DNA from: CAZMMV01 sp964637035
GTDB taxonomy: Bacteria > Bacillota > Clostridia > Tissierellales > Tissierellaceae
NCBI GenBank assembly: GCA_964637035.1
Contig: CAZWTU010000080.1
Coordinates: 1-7,401 of the forward strand
Direction of reading: 5' to 3'
Length of the DNA stretch: 7,401 nucleotides
The notes under the pieces: model-generated
What the model was told of the DNA's origin: nothing
The model's database searches: none
The model's input: only the letters and a program-made list of their open reading frames with translations
Shown here: positions 1 to 4,546 of the stretch, in pieces
How positions within the stretch are numbered: position 1 is the first letter of the stretch
How the letters are laid out: every line of letters starts with the position of its first letter
Translations under genes and position numbers: made by a program

Positions 1-1
1 A

Positions 2-37
2 ATAGTAGCAGAAAACTTAATAAAAATAGAAATGTAA
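2..37 (+). CDS. Possible C-terminal tail of an upstream gene (partial)
   Basis: One plus-strand frame entering from the left edge reads IVAENLIKIEM and stops at TAA 35-37, six bases before a strong intrinsic terminator. That spacing is what the end of a gene looks like. Another frame also enters open, but it runs through the terminator stem, which makes it a poor candidate. Eleven residues are too few to assign a family. A CoA-transferase subunit would fit the neighbouring AtoE permease by analogy with the E. coli ato operon, but that is only a guess from context. Confidence 0.3.
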   Translation: MVAENLIKIEM

Positions 38-42
38 TAGTT

Positions 43-85
43 AGCCTAGATGTTTGTCATACGACTAACATCTAGGCTTTTATTT
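43..85 (+). terminator. Intrinsic terminator of the upstream transcription unit
   Basis: A perfect 12-bp stem pairs 43-54 with 67-78 (AGCCTAGATGTT with AACATCTAGGCT). After one T-T mismatch, 3 more pairs (56-58 with 63-65) close a 4-base loop. The 3' arm runs into the T-rich tract 78-85. The T tract lies only on the plus-strand side, so it should end transcription coming from left of the window. It also separates that unit from the permease gene. Confidence 0.88.
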
Positions 86-114
86 GCTTAAAATCAAAAA
101 AACAATGGTATAGC
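84..114 (+). promoter_or_regulatory. Weak candidate promoter for the AtoE-type permease
   Basis: TTGCTT at 84-89 and TATAGC at 109-114 loosely resemble -35 and -10 boxes, but the 19-base spacing is long. A promoter is expected somewhere between the terminator at 43-85 and the start at 163 because transcription from upstream should stop there. This particular pair is a weak match. I saw no -24/-12 sigma-54 motif, although E. coli ato genes use one. Confidence 0.25.
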
Positions 115-162
115 TTAATAATAAGCATATTAATTGTTTTAAATAAAAAAGGGGGAAATGAA

Positions 163-1509
163 ATGTTTAAAAAAATGACAAATGTGTTTGTAAACTTGGT
201 TCAGAAATACTTACCAGATGCTTTCTTATTTGCAATATTTCTTACTATCATAACATTAGTATTTGGTGTAATAAACACTGGGCAAAGTTTGCTAGACATG
301 ATCAACCATTGGGGCGATGGAGTATGGAATCTATTAGCATTTTCCATGCAGATGGCACTAGTTTTAATAACTGGCCATACCCTAGCTAGTTCAACACCAA
401 TTAAGAAGGGTTTGCACAACTTAGCTAAGGTGGCTAATACTCCAACTCAGGCTATATTAGCAGTTTCCTTTGTTTCTGCCATAGCATGCTGGTTAAACTG
501 GGGATTTGGACTTGTAATAGGAGCCCTATATGCCAGGGAACTAGCTAAGAGGGTAGAAGATGTAGACTATAGACTTCTAATAGCAAGTGCCTATAGTGGA
601 TTCTTAGTATGGCATGGAGGTTTTTCAGCTTCTATTCCATTAACACTAGCAACAGCTTCAAATGACTTAGCAGGCATGACAGCAGGAGCAGTTACACAGG
701 CTATACCAACGTCACAAACAATTTTTTCACCATTAAACTTAGTTATTTCAGCAGTATTAATATTAACCTTACCTATAATCAACGCAGCTATGCATCCTGC
801 AAAGGATAAGACTGTTACTGTTGATAAAAACTTATTAAGAGATGCAGAGATGGACTTAGTTGGTAAAAATGATACACCTGCAGACAAAGTTGAAAACAGT
901 AAAATAATTACCTATATAGTTGTTGCTATTTCATTGGTTTACTTAGGAAATTATTTTATAAACAACGGATTTGCTTTAAACTTAAATATAGTTAATCTTA
1001 TATTCCTTACATTTGGTATGTTGTTCCATAGAACACCAAGAAGGTTTATACATGCAATAGGTGAAGCTACTAAGACAGCATCTGGTATTATACTTCAATT
1101 CCCATTTTATGCAGGAATTATGGGTATGATGACGGGAACTGGCGCAAGTGGTATGAGTTTAGCAGGAAATATATCTAATTGGTTCGTAGGTATTTCAACG
1201 GCAACTACATTCCCAATATTTACCTTCCTTAGTGCAGGTATAGTTAACTTTTTCGTGCCTTCAGGCGGAGGACAGTGGGCTGTTCAGGCTCCAATCATGA
1301 TGCCAGCAGGTGCAGCACTAGGCGTAGACGCAGCGAAAACTGCTTTAGCTATTTCATGGGGAGATGCTTGGACTAATATGATTCAACCCTTCTGGGCCTT
1401 ACCAGCTTTAGGTATTGCAGGGCTTGGTGCAAGGGATATTATGGGGTATTGTATAATGTTATTATTCTATTCTGGTATAATTATTTCCGTAGCATTTTTA
1501 TTGTTATAA
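163..1509 (+). CDS. atoE: AtoE-family short-chain fatty acid permease
   Basis: Encodes a 448-residue polytopic inner-membrane protein of the AtoE (SCFA_trans) family, about the length of E. coli AtoE. The family moves short-chain fatty acids such as acetoacetate or butyrate across the membrane. Family marks are FVPSGGGQWAVQAP at 364-377, the NWGFGLVIGA segment near 112-121, and DAWTNMIQPFWALPAL at 401-416. Hydrophobic segments lie near residues 18-38, 54-75, 96-124, 190-209, 248-266, 272-288, 305-325, 345-365 and 428-448. A charged loop sits near 211-247. The ATG at 163 follows a G5 run at 151-155 with suitable spacing. The gene is flanked by terminators on both sides, so it is probably monocistronic. 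The family call is firm; the substrate and the direction of transport are not shown by the sequence. Confidence 0.93.
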   Translation: MFKKMTNVFVNLVQKYLPDAFLFAIFLTIITLVFGVINTGQSLLDMINHWGDGVWNLLAFSMQMALVLITGHTLASSTPIKKGLHNLAKVANTPTQAILAVSFVSAIACWLNWGFGLVIGALYARELAKRVEDVDYRLLIASAYSGFLVWHGGFSASIPLTLATASNDLAGMTAGAVTQAIPTSQTIFSPLNLVISAVLILTLPIINAAMHPAKDKTVTVDKNLLRDAEMDLVGKNDTPADKVENSKIITYIVVAISLVYLGNYFINNGFALNLNIVNLIFLTFGMLFHRTPRRFIHAIGEATKTASGIILQFPFYAGIMGMMTGTGASGMSLAGNISNWFVGISTATTFPIFTFLSAGIVNFFVPSGGGQWAVQAPIMMPAGAALGVDAAKTALAISWGDAWTNMIQPFWALPALGIAGLGARDIMGYCIMLLFYSGIIISVAFLLL

Positions 1510-1523
1510 AATTATTACGGTAT

Positions 1524-1553
1524 AAAAATAGCCCTTTTCAAGGGCTATTTTTT
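1524..1553 (+). terminator. Intrinsic terminator after the permease gene
   Basis: A 13-bp perfect stem (1524-1536 with 1540-1552) has the core AATAGCCCTT / AAGGGCTATT and a 3-base TTC loop, followed by a T6 run at 1548-1553. It lies 15 bases after the permease stop. The A run on the 5' side could give some termination on the reverse strand, but no reverse-strand gene is visible. It insulates the atp promoter region from the permease transcript. Confidence 0.93.
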
Positions 1554-1575
1554 GTTATAGTATTCCATTAACTTC

Positions 1576-1604
1576 TTGCAAATTGAGCAAATCTTTTATA
1601 TAAT
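1576..1604 (+). promoter_or_regulatory. atp operon promoter P1 (sigma-A type)
   Basis: TTGCAA at 1576-1581 is separated by exactly 17 bases from a perfect TATAAT at 1599-1604, in AT-rich DNA between the permease terminator and the first atp gene. Transcription would start near 1611, leaving a leader of about 90 bases before atpZ. The -10 box and the spacing are ideal, while the -35 box matches TTGACA at 4 of 6 positions. Confidence 0.65.
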
Positions 1605-1612
1605 TTAACTTA

Positions 1613-1644
1613 TTGGTAAAAAAATATAAGAAATATGTTATACT
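1613..1644 (+). promoter_or_regulatory. atp operon promoter P2 (extended -10)
   Basis: TGTTATACT at 1636-1644 has the extended -10 form TGnTATACT. The nearest -35-like element, TTGGTA at 1613-1618, is 20 bases away, so recognition would rest mainly on the extended -10. The start site would be near 1651, about 50 bases before atpZ and about 40 bases downstream of the P1 start. Confidence 0.45.
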
Positions 1645-1699
1645 TTAAAGATAAGATATGCTATATAGTGTTTATTCATGAATTTTTTGAGGTGAAATA

Positions 1700-1966
1700 A
1701 TGAAAAATGGCAAGAATGGTAATAATGGTAATGATAGTAATAACAAATATATGCTCAAGAACTTAGCATTAATATCTCAAATTGGCATTTCTATAATTAC
1801 TCCTATACTATTAGGGGTATATGTAGGTCAGTACATAGATAAAAAAGCAGGTACAAATGGAGTCTTTTCTATTATCCTCATCATTATTGGTGCTGGTGCA
1901 GGATTTTTAAATATTTTCAAACTAGCTGGAAGTAAAGATAATAAGAGGAAGAAAAAAGATGAATAA
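1700..1966 (+). CDS. atpZ: AtpZ/AtpI-family small membrane protein (first gene of atp operon)
   Basis: Encodes 88 residues with two membrane spans (about 21-44 and 54-75). The segment between them, GVYVGQYIDKK (39-49), resembles the conserved GxxxGxxLD/IDK stretch of the AtpZ (ATPase_gene1) family, and the C-terminal tail is strongly basic. In Bacillus the atpZ-atpI pair has been linked to Mg2+ uptake, and AtpI-type proteins to c-ring assembly; the exact job here is inferred. The N-terminus (2-16) is unusually rich in Asn and Gly. The ATG at 1700 is preceded by GAGGTG at 1689-1694. The gene overlaps atpI by 8 bases, which suggests translational coupling. It is the first gene after the two promoters, as in many Firmicutes atp operons. 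Confidence 0.85.
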   Translation: MKNGKNGNNGNDSNNKYMLKNLALISQIGISIITPILLGVYVGQYIDKKAGTNGVFSIILIIIGAGAGFLNIFKLAGSKDNKRKKKDE

Positions 1967-2330
1967 TAATCTAGTATTTAATATAGGAAAAAGAGTTATG
2001 ATATTAGTTTTGTTAGTGTCTGGAATATTTGCCCTTATGTTTCAAGAGCCTAAGTCTATAATTCTTGGTTTAATATTTGGTTCTATAATAAGCATATTAA
2101 CATTGAAACTACTTGACAATACTATAAGTAAAGCAGTAAATATGAGGCCTGCTAGGGCCAAAGGATATTCAATTACTCATTACTTTGCACGTTATATAAT
2201 TTATTTTTTTGTAATATTAGTAGCTGCAAAGGCAGAATATTTAAATTTACTATCAACTGTAGGAGGCCTATTAAGTGTGAAATTTGTGATTATAGGATCC
2301 ACGATTTTTGATAAAAACTTTCATAAATAG
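1959..2330 (+). CDS. atpI: ATP synthase subunit I (AtpI)
   Basis: Encodes 123 residues with four predicted membrane spans (about 10-28, 32-52, 74-92 and 96-114). Size, topology and position just before atpB match the ATP synthase I (ATP-synt_I) family. This accessory protein is not part of the finished enzyme and is thought to help assemble or stabilise the c-ring. The family diverges strongly in sequence, so the call rests on topology, the Arg/Tyr-bearing third helix (HYFARYIIYF, 74-83), the Gly-Gly-Leu turn in helix four and the operon position. The ATG at 1959 lies inside the end of atpZ (8-base overlap), with AGAGGA at 1944-1949 as ribosome site. A 135-base gap with unusual structure follows before atpB. 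Confidence 0.82.
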   Translation: MNNNLVFNIGKRVMILVLLVSGIFALMFQEPKSIILGLIFGSIISILTLKLLDNTISKAVNMRPARAKGYSITHYFARYIIYFFVILVAAKAEYLNLLSTVGGLLSVKFVIIGSTIFDKNFHK

Positions 2331-2331
2331 C

Positions 2332-2397
2332 TAATTAGAGATAAACAAATTGTAGATTGGGATAAACAATTTGGAGATTCGAATCTTATCTCAATTA
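2332..2397 (+). other. Nested inverted repeats in the atpI-atpB gap
   Basis: The outer arms 2332-2344 and 2386-2397 pair over 12 bp with a single bulged A at 2337. Inside, CAAATTGT at 2346-2353 pairs with ACAATTTG at 2366-2373 (8 bp, 12-base loop). A 12-bp perfect palindrome, AGATTCGAATCT, occupies 2375-2386. As RNA this could form a compact branched fold of about 66 bases between the atpI stop and the atpB ribosome site. There is no following T run, so it is not a terminator. Plausible roles are mRNA processing or stabilisation, or a protein-binding operator; none is shown. The stems are AU-rich and chance pairing cannot be excluded. Confidence 0.5.
2340..2381 (+). repeat. 21-base tandem direct repeat, two copies
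   Basis: Copy 1 (2340-2360) and copy 2 (2361-2381) abut and match at 18 of 21 positions. Both begin GATAAACAA and share the AGATT block. The differences are at unit positions 10, 14 and 20. A 21-base period equals two DNA helix turns, which would put both copies on the same face. No third convincing copy is present on either side. Confidence 0.7.
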
Positions 2398-2405
2398 ATT
2401 ATATA

Positions 2406-2434
2406 TTGCATTTAGGAAACAATAAAAATAATAT
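2406..2434 (+). promoter_or_regulatory. Weak candidate internal promoter before atpB
   Basis: TTGCAT at 2406-2411 and TAATAT at 2429-2434 are 17 bases apart, which is the ideal spacing, but both boxes are imperfect (the -10 matches TATAAT at 4 of 6 positions). A start here would give the structural genes transcripts without atpZ and atpI. Such AT-rich DNA yields chance matches easily. Confidence 0.2.
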
Positions 2435-2450
2435 AGGATATGTGTATTTG

Positions 2451-2459
2451 AAAGGAGTG
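2451..2459 (+). promoter_or_regulatory. Ribosome binding site fixing the atpB TTG start
   Basis: AAAGGAGTG lies six bases before TTG 2466. It decides the start in favour of this TTG over the in-frame TTG at 2406, which has no comparable site and would add 20 residues that do not resemble a subunit-a N-terminus. Confidence 0.85.
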
Positions 2460-2465
2460 ATATAT

Positions 2466-3140
2466 TTGGAAATATTAATAACATTTGCTGGGAAGGAAAT
2501 ACTTATACCAGATACAATAGTCAATATGTGGTTTGTAGCTATTGTACTAGTTATATTTGCCTTTATAGTAAATAGTAAGATTAAAAAGGCCAAAGCAGAT
2601 AAGGTTCCATCTAATTTCCTAAATGTAGTAGAAATCCTAGTAGAAGCTGTTGATAATTTAGTTAGTTCTACTATGGGCAAGCAAAATGTAAAAAGATTTG
2701 GACCCTACATTTTGACTTTGGCAATGTTTTTAGCAGTGGCTAATTTACTAGGTTTAATAGGGCTTACACCGCCTACATCAGATTACTCGGTGACACTATC
2801 TTTGGCCTTAGTAACTTTTGTCCTAACACAGTTTTGGACATTTAAAAATGGTGGTGGCCTAGGTGGGTATATTAAAAGTTTTGGAGAACCAGTTCCACTT
2901 TTAGCTCCATTAAATGTAATTGGAGAATTAGCAAATCCTATTTCATTATCATTCCGTCTTTTCGGTAATATAATGAGTGGTGGTATTATCTTAGGATTAT
3001 TGTATCAAGCGTTAGGGTATTTTGCTCCAGTTATAGCATTGCCACTACATGCGTATTTTGATATATTTTCCGGTTTGTTACAAACTTTTATATTTATTAT
3101 GTTAACTATGATATTTATAGGAGGAGCAGAAATAGAATAG
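2466..3140 (+). CDS. atpB: ATP synthase Fo subunit a
   Basis: Encodes 224 residues of the membrane stator that provides the ion half-channels facing the c-ring. The essential stator arginine is R164 in SFRLFGN (162-168), the counterpart of E. coli aR210. E154 and N157 just upstream in GELANP and Q206 in GLLQTFIF (near the E. coli Q252 position) are also kept. PTSDYSVT (103-110) is the usual family motif, and the multi-span hydrophobic profile fits. Length is typical for Firmicutes. I chose the TTG start because of the strong ribosome site at 2451-2459. The gene follows atpI after a structured 135-base gap and precedes atpE by 29 bases. Ion choice cannot be read from this subunit alone; the c subunit points to Na+. 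Confidence 0.95.
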   Translation: MEILITFAGKEILIPDTIVNMWFVAIVLVIFAFIVNSKIKKAKADKVPSNFLNVVEILVEAVDNLVSSTMGKQNVKRFGPYILTLAMFLAVANLLGLIGLTPPTSDYSVTLSLALVTFVLTQFWTFKNGGGLGGYIKSFGEPVPLLAPLNVIGELANPISLSFRLFGNIMSGGIILGLLYQALGYFAPVIALPLHAYFDIFSGLLQTFIFIMLTMIFIGGAEIE

Positions 3141-3153
3141 TTGTTTAAATTTT

Positions 3154-3162
3154 GGGAGGAGG
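3154..3162 (+). promoter_or_regulatory. Very strong ribosome binding site of atpE
   Basis: GGGAGGAGG includes AGGAGG at 3157-3162, seven bases before ATG 3170, an almost ideal Shine-Dalgarno. This fits the need for many more c subunits than other Fo subunits. It also rules out the in-frame TTG at 3152, from which the ribosome site itself would be read as codons. Confidence 0.88.
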
Positions 3163-3169
3163 AAAAGAA

Positions 3170-3439
3170 ATGTTACAAGGTATATCAAGTGAAGCTTTTG
3201 TATTAGGATGTTCAGCAATAGGTGCAGGATTAGCTATGATTGCAGGTATTGGTGCTGGTATAGGTCAAGGTAATGCAGCAGGCCAAGCGGCAGCGGCAGT
3301 AGGAAGACAGCCTGAAGCTCAGGCAGATATTACAAGAACAATGCTTTTAGGTCAAGCAGTAGCTGAGACTACTGGTATATACGGATTAGTTATAGCTATT
3401 ATATTAATATTCGTTAGACCATTATTAGGAGCTCTTTAA
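3170..3439 (+). CDS. atpE: ATP synthase Fo subunit c, Na+-type
   Basis: Encodes 89 residues forming a two-helix hairpin whose copies build the rotor ring. Helix 1 is about 10-42 with glycine-rich GIGAGIGQG (26-34). The polar loop has the conserved RQPEAQ (46-51), and helix 2 is about 54-82. The ion-carrying carboxylate is E66 in VAETTGIYG (64-72). Q33, V64, E66, T67, T68 and Y71 line up at a constant offset of one with the Na+ site of Ilyobacter tartaricus (Q32, V63, E65, S66, T67, Y70). This is strong evidence for Na+ binding, with Thr in place of Ser66. Unusual points are A29 where the I. tartaricus protein has P28, and R83 near the C-terminus (FVRPLL). The start is ATG 3170 with an excellent ribosome site. 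Confidence 0.96.
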   Translation: MLQGISSEAFVLGCSAIGAGLAMIAGIGAGIGQGNAAGQAAAAVGRQPEAQADITRTMLLGQAVAETTGIYGLVIAIILIFVRPLLGAL

Positions 3440-3469
3440 TATCTATTAAAATCTATTAAGATAAAGAGC
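3431..3469 (+). other. Intercistronic hairpin between atpE and atpF
   Basis: GCTCTTTA at 3431-3438 pairs perfectly with TAAAGAGC at 3462-3469. The 5' arm contains the last codons and most of the stop of atpE, and the 3' arm ends one base before the atpF ribosome site at 3471. TCT 3442-3444 can add three pairs with AGA 3459-3461. The loop region holds the repeat ATCTATTAA twice (3441-3449 and 3451-3459). There is no T run after it, so it is not a terminator. It might tune atpF translation or protect the atpE end of the message. Confidence 0.5.
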
Positions 3470-3484
3470 AGAGGAGGTTAGTTT

Positions 3485-3997
3485 ATGGATATAGTAGTTA
3501 GACCCTTACCCATAACGTCATCTGTAATCTTAGCTTGGGTAGCTTTATTTTTACTTTATTTGCTGCTGAAGAGGTTCTTGCATGAACCTGTAACTAAGAT
3601 GTTAAATGAAAGAAAAGAAAGCATACAAAGTGATATTGACGGTGCCAAGGCCTTACAAGAAGATGCTAAAATTTTAAAAGAAGATTATGAATCAAGAATA
3701 GATCTTGCTAAAAAGGAAAGTCAAGAAATCATCGAGGGTGCAAGAAGACGTGGTGAAGAGTTGAGAGAAGGTATTATATCAGATGCAAGAAAAGAATCTG
3801 AAAGTATAATAGCAAATGCTAGAAGGGAAATTTCCCGTGAAAGAGATGCTGCACTTCAGGAAATACAGAAGCAGGCTGGAGAAATAGGTGTCTTAATTGC
3901 TTCTAAGATAATGGAAGAAGAAGTAAGTATGGATAAGCAAAAAATCTTAATCGATAAATTTATTGATGAGGTAGGTAGTTCAAAATGGCAGAATTAG
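3485..3997 (+). CDS. atpF: ATP synthase Fo subunit b
   Basis: Encodes 170 residues of the peripheral stalk. One N-terminal membrane span (about 11-29) is followed by the conserved turn FLHEPVTKMLNERKESI (31-47). A long, charged, Ala/Glu/Lys/Arg-rich helix (about 40-145) then forms the right-handed coiled-coil stator of a b dimer. The C-terminal part (about 130-165) contacts delta. Length and composition are typical for bacteria with a single b gene, and no second b-type gene is visible. The ATG at 3485 has GAGGAGGT at 3471-3478. The gene overlaps atpH by 13 bases, so the two stator genes are probably translationally coupled. A hairpin lies just ahead of its ribosome site. Confidence 0.95.
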   Translation: MDIVVRPLPITSSVILAWVALFLLYLLLKRFLHEPVTKMLNERKESIQSDIDGAKALQEDAKILKEDYESRIDLAKKESQEIIEGARRRGEELREGIISDARKESESIIANARREISRERDAALQEIQKQAGEIGVLIASKIMEEEVSMDKQKILIDKFIDEVGSSKWQN

Positions 3998-4527
3998 TTA
4001 GCAAAAGATATGCTTTAGCATTATTTGAAGCAGGCTTAGACCTGGATAAAATAGATGAATTTAACAAGGAATTAGATTTCTTGCAAACTGTTTTTGACCA
4101 AGAAGAACAATTGCTTCAGCTTTTAAGTCATCCAAGGATTAAAAAGGATGAGAAAAAGGATTTAATAAATAGGATATTTAAAGATAAATTATCCCAAGAG
4201 CTGGTTAATTTTATTTATATCCTTATTGATAAAAGAAGAGAAGCTCATATTATAGATATAATTACAAAGTATAAAGAATTATTTAATGAACATAAAAATA
4301 TTATCAAAGTTGTTGCTATGACAGCAGTGCCTATGGAAGAAAAAGCAAGGAATAAGCTTGTGGAAGTATTGGCCAGTAAACTAGATAAGACAGTAGAACT
4401 TACCAATGAAATTGATAAATCAGTAATTGGTGGTGTAGTACTTAATATTGAGAACAAGGTTGTAGATGGCAGTCTTAAAGGACAATTGGATTCTTTAAGT
4501 AAAATATTATTAGGCACAAACAATTAG
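3985..4527 (+). CDS. atpH: ATP synthase F1 subunit delta (OSCP family)
   Basis: Encodes 180 residues of the delta/OSCP protein that joins the b stalk to the top of the alpha3-beta3 head. The N-terminal helical domain begins with SKRYALALFEA (6-16). It includes the LLSHPRIKKDEK stretch (46-57) and the FIYILIDKRR helix (77-86). The C-terminal beta domain has the expected DKSVIGGVVLNI (144-155) and DGSLKGQL (161-168). Length matches the family. The ATG at 3985 lies 13 bases inside atpF. GAGGT at 3968-3972 is 12 bases away, rather far, so re-initiation by ribosomes ending atpF may help. atpA follows after 19 bases. Confidence 0.95.
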   Translation: MAELVSKRYALALFEAGLDLDKIDEFNKELDFLQTVFDQEEQLLQLLSHPRIKKDEKKDLINRIFKDKLSQELVNFIYILIDKRREAHIIDIITKYKELFNEHKNIIKVVAMTAVPMEEKARNKLVEVLASKLDKTVELTNEIDKSVIGGVVLNIENKVVDGSLKGQLDSLSKILLGTNN

Positions 4528-4546
4528 CTAAGAGTGAGGTGAGAAA

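Noticed and set aside
1..75. An open frame from the left edge ending at TAG 73-75.
   Set aside because: It would be translated through both arms of the terminator at 43-78, which is unlikely. The frame ending at 37 fits better.
1674..1683. Palindrome ATTCATGAAT just upstream of the atpZ ribosome site, considered as an operator.
   Set aside because: A single short AT-rich palindrome with no second copy or known regulator match is not enough to call a site.
2338..2392. A tRNA-like layout: a 7-bp outer stem (GAGATAA with TTATCTC) and a TTCGAAT stretch just before the 3' arm.
   Set aside because: Only 41 bases lie between the arms, the TTCGAAT is not closed by a G-C pair or a proper 5-bp T stem, there is no D or anticodon arm of normal form, and no CCA-like end follows.
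2406..2465. An upstream in-frame TTG at 2406 that would extend subunit a by 20 residues.
   Set aside because: It has no ribosome site, and the extra residues (starting HLGNNKNNIG) do not look like a subunit-a N-terminus. TTG 2466 has AAAGGAGTG at ideal distance.
3152..3169. An in-frame TTG at 3152 extending subunit c by six residues.
   Set aside because: The added codons are the ribosome binding site itself, and ATG 3170 gives a standard 89-residue c subunit.
4524..4531. Palindrome TTAGCTAA across the atpH stop codon, first considered a third intercistronic hairpin.
   Set aside because: It is only 8 bases with no room for a loop, so it cannot form a useful RNA stem, and it is common by chance in AT-rich DNA.
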